DNA of 64,000 nucleotides from the NCBI GenBank assembly GCA_003313425.1, contig NHZP01000037.1, positions 434,001 through 498,000 on the forward strand, read 5' to 3'. Positions 24,811 to 38,900 of this stretch are shown here, in pieces. Each line of letters begins with the position of its first letter. Position 1 is the stretch's first letter. The notes under the pieces are model-generated. The model searched no databases, had not been told where the DNA came from, and saw nothing but the letters and a program-made list of their open reading frames with translations. Position numbers and translations under genes: made by a program. The DNA comes from Pseudopyrenochaeta lycopersici (Eukaryota > Ascomycota > Dothideomycetes > Pleosporales > Pseudopyrenochaetaceae).

Positions 24811-25699
24811 GTGCTTCCTTAAGAATGCGGTTTAGTGTGTTACATCTTATATATAAACAGCTTTTCTTTTCTTTTCCTCTACCCCGCTGCACCCCTCCAA
24901 ATTACTACCGTTACATCCGTTACCTCTGTATCTACATTATTCTGGCCTCAGATTCTAAATACTACCTCTGTACACCTTGCTGTCGCCCTGCAAAGTTGGC
25001 ACTTTTCGTCTGTACGGTTAGTTATACACCCTGTACGGAATATGTTTCTGCTGTTTCCCTGTACGTAGCACGGACTTTTTAGACTGTTTAAAATATTGCG
25101 GTTCTGTTACTACTCCTTTTATATCCTATTACTGCCCCTTTTACAGCCCTTATAGCCTGTTATCGCTGTTTACCTTCTTAACTATCTTAGCTGCCTAACT
25201 TCTCTTTTACTATTAGTAAGCCCTTACCTGTAATATACTGTACAGCCTATATAACCTACTATCTGCTTACTAATTTTCGTGTAAACTGTCTTAGCGCCCT
25301 GTATTAGCTATATTTATATTACGCTTCTGTATATTTATACTTTACTATCCTATTTATAGGCGTTAACTTATTATAGGTCTTTCGCGCGTCTTACTACAGG
25401 CGCTTTCCTTCCTCTATATTAGATCCTCTACTACTATAAAGGCCTCTTTAAACTAAGCTGTAAACTTAACCTTAACTACAGCTATAACTATAACTACTAT
25501 CCTTATTACAGCCTAACTTATTATTACCTTCTTTATATAATAGTCTTATAGATAAAGACTTACTTATAGTAGAGCTAGGTAGTTCTGTTTCTAATAATAA
25601 GGTAGAGGATAAAGACCTTATTACTACTATAAATATAATAGCTTTACTAGTTCTAATAGTACTATAGTCTATTCCTCTACTATAATTGCTGCTAAATAG
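24811..25699. other. Degraded AT-rich stretch
   Basis: Pyrimidine-rich, RIP-like sequence between LINE L2 and the pogo element. Small open frames near 24825-25082 lack any recognisable domain. Confidence 0.4.
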
Positions 25700-26083
25700 T
25701 ACCTACTATAATCTTAGTAGTATGTAGACTTCTTACTTATTCTATAGCGCCTTTTACTAGCTAGTAGAGTAGGAACTAGACTTAAGCGCTTCTAATCTAT
25801 GGTTTATATCCTACTACTTAGCTAGAGAGGTAGAGCTCCCTTATTTTAAGCTACTACTAACTTTCCTTTATACCCTCCTTTATAATTCTACTACTATAGC
25901 TTATTATTTCTGTAAAGAGCTCTATACTTATAACTTAGCTTTTACGTTTACTTTACTAGACTATATGCCTACTAACTGCAGCGTACGCGGGGCTAGTGTA
26001 TAGGTTTTCTAGATATATAGGGCGCCTGTTCCAGGTATAAAGATTCGCTCTAGCCACTCTATTCCGATAGGGCCTGATGTCTA

Positions 26084-26812
26084 TCCATTCTCTGAGGTTG
26101 TGTATAGCCAGTTAGGGACTGAGGAGGCAGAGAACCAGCTAGTCTGAAGGCTCTTGCCCTTGAAGATGACGGCGCATCTGAGTTTCTTGCCTGTAGCTGA
26201 GACAGTCTCAAGAACAGAGACCCATTCACGAGACTCTGGAGATGCAACGTAAGCCTTCCTTTTCTTAGAGCTAGAGAGCACCCTTGAGTTGGTACATACG
26301 CCTAGTGCTACCCCAATCTCATCTAAATTCCACATATCTTCTGTTTGAATGCCAAGGCGGTCTCGTACGCGCTCAAAGAGGTCAAGAAATGAGAGTATAA
26401 GCTCAGGGGTAGCAGCCTGAGCTCTAGCAGCCTCAATATTTCTGCCAATAATAGATGCGACGCGTGGATTGCGTTGGATGAAGCTAGAGATCCAGTCGCG
26501 GCCGAGAGGTTTATAATCTTGATTGACAGCTAGGATTTCAGCAGCCATCTCACGCGCGCGAGCATGGCTGGGAGGGCAGGCCTTCGAATCTTCATCGAGG
26601 ATCCAGTCAGCTAGGAATTCCTCCTGCTCTGGAGTCAACCTCTGCTCGTGGATATGAGCAATCGTGGCTGGTTGACGACCAGCTTGTCGCCATTGAAGGG
26701 TCGATCGAGGGACACCGTACGCCTTTGCAGCTTGTCTCTGGCTAGTTAAAACACCAGATTCAAGATCAGCAAGTGCTCTTTGTATAGCCTCCTCACAGGC
26801 GCTCATTTTCAA
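26084..26812 (-). mobile_element. Pogo/Fot-type transposase, N-terminal 243 codons open
   Basis: Open frame of 243 residues starting at ATG 26812. Seen: an N-terminal psq-type helix-turn-helix (SQRQAAKAYGVPRSTLQWR, residues about 24-42), a CENP-B-type domain (LTPEQEEFLADWI, RDWISSFIQRNP) and the start of a DDE_1 catalytic domain (NLDEIGVALG, first Asp). It stops at TAG where related transposases have Trp (NGWT), then continues in frame (GPIGIEWLER) to about 26030. Beyond that the sequence is strongly RIP-mutated, possibly to about 25700. The N-terminal 730 bp are almost unmutated, unlike all the surroundings. Confidence 0.85.
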
Positions 26813-28141
26813 GTACAGTGTGTTAAGGTATCTCGATTTTTTTGAGGGGTGACAATTTTAGTGGGGTGGCCCACCGTTAACGCGGCCCATCGCCACGGTG
26901 CCGAGCTTACTGTCCTGTTTTAGTATTATTAGCTATTTTAGTAGTATATTATTAATATCTAAGTAATCTATAATTAGACCTAGCTTAAGTAGGTCTAAAA
27001 TAACTAGACACAGCTCTGCGCGGAGGTATATAGTAGTATTATAGATACTATTCTGTAGAACGATAGTTCTATAGTAGTAGTTAGGCGCTGTACGATATTA
27101 CCTTCTTCTTACTTAGGAAGCTTGTAGTTTATAAGTTAGTGCTACTAAGACTCTATAGTAATTATTTACTGTTTTAAGCACCTTACGCTATTTATTACTT
27201 TTACTACTAGCTCTTACTAGCTAGAAGTTATTTATAAGCTCTATATAGGCGAAATAGGCCTAAATTAGCCTAATCTAGTCTACTATACGTTTTATTTAAA
27301 GGTTAAGCAGCTGCTTATGCTTATAAAAAGCTATACTACGTTTAGTACTTATCTTAGTTATATTTATATAATTAAGTACTAGAAACGTAGGCTTCTATGT
27401 ATCTACTTTCTACTCTTTCTTACGCTATAGGACCGCAAGGCCTTTACTAACCCTGTTATAATTAATACTACTATCTATGCAGAGGTTCTACTACTATAAG
27501 ATAATCCTAATAGGTTACTTACTAAAGTTATTTAGTTATTTATACGTTATAGGCCTTATAGTAAGTATAATCCTAGGGCACTATACATAGTACCTTAGTT
27601 ATATAGTCTTCTACTGTAGTACTTAAAGAACTTTCCTAAGAGGTACTACTCTACTACTAATATCTATAAAGATAGCTATCTAGAATATTAGCACTATAAT
27701 AATAGCTATACGCGAACTATAAGGTATAAGGGGCGCCTTATTACTCTTAATAACTGCTAGGTTATTCTATACTATCTACTGTTCCTTTATTACTTTTAGG
27801 CTTATATTAACTTAGAGGTCTGCAGTATAATATATATAACTAAGTATACATATATAAGTATACCTATAAGAGTACTAACCGCGCAGTACTATCTGTTATA
27901 GATAAAGATAAGGTATAGTAGTACTTAAACAGCTAGTATATAAGTCTGTCTAAGGCTATTTAGCAGTTATTTAAGTTCTCTGTTTATACAGAGCGTTCTT
28001 CTGTTATCTTACTAGCTATTTATTTACTTAATTAGCAGCTACTTTACTTTCTAGAAACAGCTTCTATAGTAGACCTTACACGCTATATAGAGCTATCTAT
28101 AACTACGCTTATAGTCTTCTTTTAGTGTAACTAGGCGTATA

Positions 28142-28391
28142 TGTAATGGGCTGCGCCCTTTAAGCAGGAGAGGCTTCGCTACTATCGCACGGGGAAAGAA
28201 CTCCTTAATCTCCTCTGCCCCCTTTTCTTATTAGCTCGTACAAGTTAACAGCTAGAGGAGCACGTTTCTCTTCGCTCGTACGAACATATATATATATCCT
28301 CTAAGGATACCTGTAACCTCTTCTCTATCTTTCTCCTTCTGTAGTATAGGACAAATGCACACTCGTTAGTTAGGCCTCTTCGCCTATAACA
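28142..28391 (+). repeat. 5' LTR of Gypsy A
   Basis: 250 bp, TG...CA ends, nearly identical to 34621-34870 and to the interrupted solo LTR at 48875-60010. Confidence 0.93.
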
Positions 28392-31300
28392 TAAGGAGAA
28401 AGATCAATAACCTAAAAAAAATAATGGACGGACACCAAGGGCCCTTAAACTAACAAGCGTACGAGCTACAATAACAAGAGCACCAGATGCAGATGACAGG
28501 AGCCTTAGGACAGCAGTAACACCAGCTGCACCAGCACGCACCTCAGCAACACTAGTTGCATTAGCACGACCCCCAATAACTACGCAATAACTAACCCTCA
28601 GCAGAAGATCTATTAGTAACAGTTAACTCCTTACAAGACAGCCTTAACAAGTTAGCTAGTTAACAGCAGAGCCAGCCGTACAAGTTATTACAGAACCAAG
28701 TTTAGGAGCTAAAGAACTTAGTCGCCGAATTAAGCAGTGCACAGACAGCACGCACGGTCTCTACCCCCTTTTTAATAGAACAGCAAGACTCTCCTGTATA
28801 AGAGATTAGGAAACTAAGACTGCTAAATATAGAAGTCTTTAAGAAAGGCTCGCACGAGTAATATCTTTAATAGAAAATGAAGGTCTAAGTAAAGCTGTAC
28901 GGGGACCGTGCAGCCTACCTGGACGATGATAGTAGAGTGAATTACGTTATTACTCGTACAACAGGCTAAGCGTTTAACGCCCTTAGCCTATATGTAACAA
29001 ACCTTATAAATAGGCTAGTAACGCTATCCCTCCTTGAGCTATAGTCCCACCTTAATAACTTCTTTAAGGACTCTATAGCAAGAGAGAAAGCCCTTAAATA
29101 CCTCTGTACGACTAAGTAAGGAAGAACAGAATTTAACCCTTATGTCTAAGCGTTTAACCTTAAGCTCCTTAAAGCTAGGTTAGATAACGCAAGCTACGTT
29201 TAGAAGATTAACTATCTTAAGAGCAGCTTAAATAGTAAGCTGCTAAGGACCTAAGCAGGTTATTAACTACTATTTAGAGAAACGTACAAAGAGTTCGTAC
29301 GACGGACTAGGGTAACCTAGGAAAATTTAAGAGCTATAGAGAGAATTACTATAAGTAAGAGCTATATAGGCGAAGCGTACGACACGCGGAGCTAACTAAT
29401 AACCTAAAGAGATAATAATAAGATAGACTAGACAACTTCTGTAGGAGCTTACTAGCTCTGTACGAAACCTAGAAAAGAATTCTAGGGAACACGTAAATAG
29501 GTCTAAGAAAGAAAAGAGAACGGCGCCTGTTTAAGGTGCGGTCTGCACGACTACTAAGTAGCCTAGTGTACGACAAAGTTATTAAATAGCTAAGAAGGCT
29601 ATTATACAAGACAGGTTAATAAACCTGTAAAACCTATGAAGATTGTATCTGTAACTACTAAATAAGTAACGGAATCCCTATCCTCCTCAGACGAGGGAAA
29701 AGAGTAGCTCTAGTATAAAGTCGTGTGCTAGAGCCCGCACAAGTCTAAAACCCTATACGAATAACAAGGTTACTTTTACTATAGCTAGTAACTACAAAAC
29801 CTATATCTGTAAATGTTATTATTAATTCTGTATAACTAGCTACTGCTATAATTAATAACAGTTGCTGCACCTACTGTTTGTTAAGTAAGAAACTTATAAG
29901 GGACTTAAACTTACTACGTATTAAGATCCTCCCTATTAAGATTAAAGGGGTAAATAAATAAAAGAGTATAGTGTTGTACGTCACTAAATTTTTATTAGAC
30001 GTAGGAGGAATACAGCAGCACGTAGCTGCGTACGTTACCCTAACTACTTACTAATACGACATGATCCTTAGGAAGACTTAGTTAGAGAGTATTAAAGGCG
30101 TTATTAACGCAGAGAAGAAACTTCTGTACTTAAAAGTATATAAGGTTACTGTACGTAGTATAGAACACGCTACCCTAGACTTTAGCTGTACCTTAGTATT
30201 AGCTATAGCTTTCTAACACTACGTACAATACTATAGATAAAGCTATAGTAAGACTTAAATCTTTGCTGTAAGCCTAAGGGATATTAAGAAAGCACTACGC
30301 CTAAAGGTCTAGAAAACACTGCAGGAAATATGCGACGCCCTGCCAGCTTACGTACGACCTTATCTGAAGATGTTCCTACCTAAGGAAGGAAATAAGCTAC
30401 CCCTATAGCGAGGCCTATAACAAGACTACGTGATAGAGTTAGAAGAGAAGGATGGACAGAAGCTAGAGATACTGTACGGACCTCTCTACGTAATATTAAG
30501 AGATAAACTCTTAGTACTAAGGAAGACGCTATTAGACCTCCTAGACAAAGGGTTTATCTGTGCGAGTAGCTTACTAGCGGCCTTACCTGTACTATTTGTA
30601 CGTAAGCTAGGAGGAGGACTACGATTCTGTGTAGACTACAGAGCTCTTAACGCCCTAACTAAGAAGGACTGTTACCTACTACCTCTTATACGTGAGATGT
30701 TAAACTAAATTAGACGAGCTATATAGTACACTAAGCTAGACGTTACTGCAGCATTCTATAAGATAAGGATAAGTAAAGGATTAGAATGGATGACTGCGTT
30801 TTAAATACGATTCAGATCGTACGAGTAGCTAGTAACGCCCTTTAGCTTACTAAATGCACTAAGTACCTTCTAGAGGTATATTAACTAGGCCCTACGAGAC
30901 TTCTTAGACGACTTCGCCTTTACATACCTAGACAATATCCTTATCTTTACTAAAAGATCCCTCTCTTAGTACTACGCCTATATACGAAAAGTATTAGATT
31001 ACCTATAAGAAGTAGGACTACACCTAGAACTAAGTAAATACGAGTTTAATATTTAGCGTACGAAGTACTTTAGCTTTATCCTAGAAGTATAGAAGGGTAT
31101 ATCTATAGACCTTAAGAAAGTCTAAGCTATTTAAGAATAAGAGGCCTTAATAATAGTTAAAGGCGTATAAGGATTCTTAGGGTTTACTAACTTCTATAGA
31201 CGCTTTATCCTAAACTTCTCTTAACTAGTAGAGCCTCTTATATAGCTAATAAGAAAAGAAGAGAAATTCCTGTAGGATATAGAATAAGAGTAGAGTTTCT

Positions 31301-34300
31301 AAGCTCTTAAGGATGTATTCTTAGCAGACGAAGTCCTCGCTGCTTTCTTACCTAAATAACGGACGATAGTAGAATGTAACTCTTTAGGCTTTACTATAGG
31401 CGGGGTACTATTATAAGAAGATAAGTAAGGAACCCTTCGCACGGTAGCTTACCTCTTAAGGAAATTTCTAGCGTATAAGAGTAACTACCTAATTTACGAT
31501 AAGGAGTTGCTAGTAGTTATTACATGCCTAAATAAATAGGACGCAGAACTCTATAGCGTACGAGAATTTAAAGTAATTACTAACTATAAGAACCTAGAGT
31601 ACTTTATAAAGAAGTAAAAGATAATAGAATAATACGTATAATAGTTAGTCTACCTATTACGGTTTAATAATATGAAGCTGTAGTACTGTCTAGGCAAGGA
31701 GAACACCTAAGCGGACGCACTATCTAGAAGAGACTAGGACCTACTATAAGGAACGGACGACAGCTGCCTAGTAAGTAGAGAGTTTGTTATGTTAGTACTA
31801 GCCTAACAGTAAGATCTAATAGTTATAGGGGTCGTACGAACCCCTACGTTAACCCTTGACAGCTTAATTATAGCTGAGTCCCTACTAAAAGCTCTAATCC
31901 TTAAGGACTTAATCGCTGAATACTAGGACTAAGCTGTACGAGACGACTTAACCTATTAGGAAGTCTACGACGCTATAAAGCTAGGTGCTAGGTTGCTACC
32001 TAGTATAACGAAGAAACTTGCTATATTACTAGGAGATTGCACGATTAACTTAGAGAGAAAGCTCTAATAGAGATCTAGGATCTAGGTGCCTGAAAATGAA
32101 CCCCTTCGTACGGGAATTATCTAGCAAGCATATCTAGCTGTGTAAACAGGTCACCTAGGAAGAGAAGAAACGTACCGCACGCTAGCTAGTACCTGGTACT
32201 GGCTAGGTATAAGTGAAAACGTCCGCTGATTTGTACAGAATTGCAGCTTATGTAGATAAAGCACCCCGTAGAGAGATAGTAAGTACGGATACCTACGCCC
32301 GTTACTAGTACCTAGTCGTACGTAGTAAGACTTAATAGTTAACTTTATTACTAGTCTACTACTGTTGTCTAGCTGCACTAACTTAATAGTAGTTAAAGAC
32401 TGCCTAGGTAAAGGCGTAATACTGATCCTACTTAAGACAATTAAAGCAGATAATGTAGCCTAGGTATTTGTACGAGAAGTCTTCCGCTACTACGGGCTTC
32501 CTAGGTCTATTATATTAGACAGGGGCACGTAATTTGTGAGCGAACTATAGGGAAAAATCTGCAAACTCTTAGGAGTATAGAGGAACCTGTTAACAGCCTA
32601 CTACCTATAAACAGACAGCACTACAGAACGCGCGAATAGTGATATTAAAGTAGTTAGTTGAATCTTTTGTAACTACGACTAGAATAACTAGGTAACGCTA
32701 TGCCTAATCCTTAAGCTAATGCTGAATACTTGTACGAACTCCTCTACAGGCGTTGCTCCTTTCTTCCTTCTATACGGCTATCTAAACTTGCCTTTCCTAG
32801 AGCTACCTAGGAAATTAGCTAGCAGCGACCTACTTGATAGAGTAACACCTCCTAGCGAACGAGCAGAAAGTATTGTACGAACGCTAAAATAAGCTGCTGA
32901 CTGGGCTATCTTAGCTATGACACACGCTTAATAACAACAGGAAGCACAGGCGAATAAGACACGTCGCCTAGCTCCTAAGTATAAGGTTGGAGACTGGGTA
33001 TAGTTAGACCTTAGGCACGTACAAACCACACGCAGAAGTAAGAAACTTAACTAGAAAAGTAAGAAGTACTAAGTCGCCTGCGTACGAGACCCCTATTAGG
33101 TTGAGCTTTATGTACTATAGAGAACTAAATCGTACTATGTAGAGAAGCTAAGACTAGCTACTGAAGACCCCTTCCTATTATAATAAACTAACGACTTAAA
33201 CCCCGCTACTGTTGTCGTACGAGACGACGACCTACAGGAAGACTACTTTGAATAGGTAATTAAGAACATCTAAGATAAGCGCTTACGAAATTAACATAAC
33301 GAGTTCTATATAAAATAGGAGGGGTACTATAACCTAACTTAGGAGCTAGAAGAGAATCTTATTACTATAGAAGCTTATAAGAAATAGAGGACTTATACAC
33401 AGCCTGTACGGCTACTATCTAGGAAACTACTAAAAGGTTAGAGAAATAAGCTAGCATAAGCTAACTAACCCTGTACAAGGCCCTCTAACCTAAGACGTCT
33501 GAGAAATGTTTATCCTCCTTAGGCTTAGTAAGGACTTGACCCTGACCTTAACTACGCTGAGGAACAGAGACTCTGTTAGAAGGTGGGAGAGGTGGAGCAC
33601 GCCTAGCTGTATAAGATGCACTGTAATCCTGCCACACGCAATTAGAGTAAGCCCTGCTCTACTCGCTAGTAATAGAGACACACCTAGTAAAGGCTGTGAA
33701 CGTACGACGCTCTTATATAGCCTTAGCACAGTTGTTAGAACAGAAGTTAGCGTTAAGGGAACTGTAGCTATAGATAAAGTAGGCTTTAAGGTAGGATTAA
33801 TAACTAGAGAGGAGTTACTAAGCGTTAATTGTACGACGAGCGATAATAAGAGAGAAATTGTTAAGACTATAGCCCTACTAAGTATTATATAAGGATTAAT
33901 TAACAGGACGAAGGAAGAATTTAGTAATGCGAACTAGCTTAGGCTAAATAACGTTAGATATAGAAAAGAAAAGAGGAATAAGACGTACAGAAGCAGTTAT
34001 AAAGAGACGGCGAAACTTATCTGTAACTAGAGTATCTAGGATATACTAGATTACGTAGTTAGCAGGGAGAAGAGACGCATTACCTTAAGCAGCAGGAATA
34101 ACGATACTAGCAGGTTAAGTTTAGTTAGGAGTGGTTTGAGTAAGCTAAGCGTGAGTAACCTGAGTAATGTCAGCCCTAGCAGCTACGTGCGTAGACATGA
34201 TGTTGCTAGCAGTCGTACGAGTAAGATAGTTTACACTACTGCTATGACTACTAGGACCCCACACACCGCGATTAGGCTGACTAGCTGAGGGAGCTGCTTT

Positions 34301-34620
34301 AGGAGGTATGTTGGCAATAATAGGAAGACGAGTTGTACGCAAGCAAGTTAAAGTTAAGCAGTAAAAGAGGAAGAAAGAGTTAGAGGAAAAGCTCTTTATA
34401 TGCGCACGAGCGAGCAAACAACTAACCTCTCCTCTACTTCACGTTATTAGGCAATAATAACAGGTAAAGGAGGAAAATTGCTTGCAAACGAATAAGAAAA
34501 AGTACACGTAATATCTCTACTTTTGCAGTACGATAATATAACGCTACCTATATAAGTATAAGGTTAAGGTTAAACTACGTACGAAGAAGTAATACGGTTA
34601 TTTAAGGAGGAGGAGAGTAT

Positions 34621-34870
34621 TGTAATGGGCTGCGCCCTTTAAGCAGGAGAGGCTTTGCTACTATCGCACGGGGAAAGAACTCCTTAATCTCCTCTGCCCT
34701 CTTTTCTTATTAGCTTGTACAAGTTAGCAGCTAGAGGAGCACGTTCCTCTTTACTTGTGCGAACATATATATATATCCTCTAAGGATACCTGTAACCTCT
34801 TCTCTATCTTTCTCCTTCTGTAGTATAGGACAAATGCACACTCGTTAGTTAGGCCTCTTCGCCCATAACA
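34621..34870 (+). repeat. 3' LTR of Gypsy A
   Basis: 250 bp, TGTAATGGG start, ATAACA end, followed by the GTATA target duplication. Confidence 0.93.
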
Positions 34871-35969
34871 GTATAGTAATAGCTATACTATCTTATACTA
34901 AGACTTTCTGTCCCACTTTATATAGTACTAGCTAACGCGTACTTAGCGTTCTTAGTAGTAAAGTTTTATAATTAGCTGTATGTACTTTTATAGTCTGCTG
35001 TAGGATAAGTAGTACTATCTACAGCTTCTCCTTACTGTTATTCCCGGGCTAACTTCTTATACTAACCTTTGCATATTTAATAGTGTTATTTATATAACCT
35101 TTTAGGCTACTACTGCTGCTCGCGGCCTACTATAGTATAATAGGGACTAGGTTACCTATTTCTAGAGTGCTATTCTATTTACTACTAGCTTAGTTTTACA
35201 GTCCTTTTTTATTACTACTCTTTTTACTAGACCTATTACTAACCCTCTTACTATCTAGACTACATTCTGTATAGATATATATAATAATCTTCCTCTTATT
35301 ATAGTAGTACTTACTATCTCTACTAATACAGACGCCTACCTTAATTATAGTCTTTACTTTATTACTAGTCTTCTTACTAACTCTAGAAAGTACTTTCTAA
35401 CTTCTCTTTACTATTATAATAGTATAACTAGGGCTTATAGTCTAGTAATTAGCTTCTAGCTACTAAGCTAGCTTATAATATTAAAGTAGAAGATACTATC
35501 TTTTAGGATACGTTTAACAGCTTAAATCTTAATTAGTCTGCTGTATTTAATGCTGTTATAACTACTATTCACGATACGCCTACTACTATATACGTTTTTA
35601 TCTCGGGTTTAGTAGGTACTAGAAAGACCTACCTCTAGCGCTGCCTTTACGCCTACTACTATTCTCTTAGAGAGGCTGTTTTATGCGTTACGTCTTCTAG
35701 AATTGCTGCTGTTCTTCTTCTTAGTAGCTATACTACCTACTTTTTTTTCTAGATCCTGCTAGATATCTATAAGAATATAATCTGCCTTATCTTTCTAGCT
35801 TCTAATCTTAGTTATTTACTATATAGAGCTATACTTATTATCTAAAGTAAGGTACTTATATAGTACTACTACTACTTTAAGGTAGTTTATTAAATGCTTT
35901 AGGACGTCTGTAATTTAACTGCGTTATTATTAAAGATCTAATCAAGTAGTTACAATATAAAGCAACTAG

Positions 35970-38900
35970 TGTTAACTAGGGGTTCTTTAGAGTATTCTGT
36001 AGACGGGCAGTACTAAGGGAAGGAGGTTAAATATAGAAAGTACAAATAGTAGTATACTTATAGATTATCTTAAGTTAATTATAATATGCTATAGGGCTAT
36101 ATTATACAAGTCTATATACATAATTATCTTATAGGATTCCTATAAGGCCTCCTCTAGGTTTTCTAGGTTTGTCTCTGTCCTATAGGACTAAGTCCGTCTT
36201 AGCGTGGGTTTTCTAGGATTACGTAACTCTAGTATTATTAGTTAGTTTAGAGGCTTAGCCTCTTTATTAGTTGTTTATACCTCTTCTCTTATCCTTATAA
36301 CTGCTGCCCTTCCTACTTCTATTTATAATACTATCCTCCCTCTCTAGTCCTTATATCCTTATAACTAATATATAGCTTCTTATAGTACTATATAGCGTTA
36401 TTCTATTAGAGATTATATAAACACTATTAGTTAGGTTACTATAGTTTCTTATAAATATTATTTAAAGAAGAAGTTAGAGTGTAAGATATTATTATTAAAA
36501 GAGAAGTATAAGAATTATTATTATAATAAAGTATTATTATATAAGCTAGTAGATATACTAGTTCTGAACTTTTCTTATTTAGATAAGGATTTAGCTTAGT
36601 TAGACGCGTAAGAAGCTAAGGCTAATAACGTAGAAGAGAAGGCGCTAAATACTCTTCTTACTACTTATATAAAAAAGAATTAACTTTATAAATAGTAAAA
36701 GTTATTATAGTATTATAAGTAATAATAGGTAGATAATTCTAGTGATATTATAGAAGAGATTAAGGTGTTAGAAGTAATTAAGGACTTTAACTGTAAAGTT
36801 AACGTTCTTAAGTAAGGGCTAATACCTAGTACTTCTACCTTAGACTAGAGCGTCTTTACTCTATCTTAGTTTAAAGGTAATCCTGTTCTTCTAAGAATTA
36901 TATTATTAGACTAAGTAAGTTATAGTTCTAGTACCTAAAGTCCTCTTATTTTCTATTATAGTTATATTTACTAATTTATTTTTTATAGTTTCTTAGGTTT
37001 AACTTAAGTTCTTATATATTTCCTAAGTTAGAGTAGCCCTTCTATTTTATAAAGTACTCTCTTTTTTTATACTAGTTTTCTGTAATCTTAGAATATCTTT
37101 TATTAAAGATTTTCTTAACTTTATACTCTATTTCTTTCTTAGTCTTATACCTAAAAGTTTTCTATAGTAGCGTTACTAAGTACACAGGTTCTAATAGTTT
37201 AACGTAAAGCTTTAAGTAGATCTTTACGTCTTTAGGTAGTTCTAATATATATGTAACTAGTCTATTATATTACTTAATTAAAAATAGTCTAACTTTAATA
37301 TAGTCTAATTCTTTATTAGGTTATTTTATATGTAGGTTTTTTATAAGTAAATATACTTTATCCTCTTTCTTTTTATCTAAGGCGCTATTTTTCTTTTCTT
37401 ATTAATATATAAAATTTATTATCCTTATTTTTTCTTAAGTCTTTTCTATAGTTATTTTAGCGCTTCTTATAGTTCTTTAGCTATTCTAACTACTACTTCT
37501 ACTTTAACGCTTAGAAAGTTTCTTTTAAATAGGTTTAGGTGTTTCCTATAATAGGCGTAGAATAGTATTTTACCTATTACTTTAGATTTGCTATTATTAA
37601 ACGCGATTTATGCTGTTAGTAATAGTAATACCTAGTTATTCTATTATTTATTGTAATACACCTGTAGGTATTGTTTTAGGGTCCTGTTTATTTATTCTGT
37701 TTATCTGTTAGTTTCTAAATAATATACTATAAATAGTTTCCTTTAGGTACCTATCTTAGCTATAAAAGTTAACTAGAAATTAGATGTAAATAGTTTATCC
37801 CTATTACTTATAATAGTCTTTAGTATACTATAGTATTAGAATACTTAATCTTTTATTATCTTTATAAGTTATAGTACTATAAAGCTTTTCCTAAATAGTA
37901 TAAACTCTGTGTATTTAATATATCTGCATACTACGTTATATATTACGTTATACTTATATCTAGTTACTTTATCTACAGACTTAGGTAAATCTATAATAAA
38001 GTCTATTACTATATCTTCTTATAGCTTTATAAGTATTTTAATTACCTATAACTTACTATATAGTGCGTGCGTAGCATATTTATTCTGTTAGCAGGGTATA
38101 TATTTCTTAATATATATCTCTACTTTCTGCCTTAAGTTTATAATATAGTAGTTTTATTAGATAAGTTCTATAGTTTTTATAATTCCTAGGTACTTATATA
38201 TTAAGTTATTATAATATTATTAGATAATAGTTTCGTGTAGATTCTTAGGAACTTTAACTCATATCTTTAAGATTACGTAGTATTTCTATAAAGGTCCTAA
38301 GGTCCTATCCTTATTTATTCTTAGGATTACTTTATAAACTTTAGTTTTTTTTCCTACTATATTATATCTTCTACTTAGTGCGTCTACTCTTCTATTTTCT
38401 TTTCCTAGTATATATATAATCTTAAACTTATATTATCTTAGGAGTTCTAACTATCTTACTTATCTATAATTAAGTTATTTTATTATTATAAAGTATATTA
38501 GGTTTTAGTAGTCTATGTAAATAGTAAGTTCTAAGTAACTTTTTACGTATACCCTCTAATATTATAGTGCGTTAATAATAGCTATAAGTTCCTTATTATA
38601 GATATTATATTATTCTTCTACTTATAAGAACTTTTATAAGTAATACGCTATAGAGTACTATTTTCTATCTTTCTTTTATAAGGCTACTGCTCTAATTATA
38701 AGGTCTAATATATCTATTTTAATCTTTAGTAGTTACCTACTAGTAAATAATATAAGTACTAGTTTAGCTATGTATGCTTCTTTTAGCATTTTAAAGGCCT
38801 ATTATTATTCTTTATTTTAGTCCTATTTCTCTTTTTTTTTTAGTTTTATTAAGCGTACTGTAATCTTAGAGAAGTCCTTAATAAACTATTAATTAAAGTT

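Larger units (their letters stand above)
28142..34870 (+). mobile_element. Gypsy retrotransposon A, full length, RIP-degraded
   Basis: 6,729 bp with 250-bp LTRs (28142-28391 and 34621-34870), both TGTAATGGG...ATAACA, and target duplication GTATA on both sides (28137-28141, 34871-34875). A purine tract (GGAGGAGGAGAG) precedes the 3' LTR. Reading through stops: gag with a CX2CX4HX4C-type zinc knuckle near 29525-29570; protease; RT from about 30430 (a 92-codon frame 30430-30708 is still open, with a [11 protein letters not shown] motif); RNase H; integrase with H2C2 zinc module near 32140-32265 and catalytic core near 32340-32640. Order protease-RT-RNase H-integrase defines Gypsy. Stops throughout show that it is inactive. 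Confidence 0.93.
26940..35969 (+). mobile_element. Helitron Rep-helicase relic, split by Gypsy element A
   Basis: Rolling-circle transposon remnant. The 5' part (about 27130-28141) aligns with the Rep/Helitron-like N domain: motifs decayed from YxIEYQKRGLPH-H (here IIKYQKRRLLCIYFLLFL) and INLEVCS near 27800. The 3' part (34871 on) shows a Pif1-like helicase with a decayed Walker A (SGLVGTRKTYLQRCL, near 35600) followed by TSSRIAAVLL. The insertion at 28142-34870 carries a GTATA duplication, so the two parts were once continuous. The Helitron termini were not located. Confidence 0.8.

Noticed and set aside
24811..25082. 85-codon + frame near the LINE edge
   Set aside because: Pyrimidine-rich, with a competing frame of similar length; no domain recognised.
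33490..34417. Frames of 79-128 codons around 33.5-34.4 kb
   Set aside because: They lie inside Gypsy A downstream of integrase, on mixed strands, with no conserved motif.
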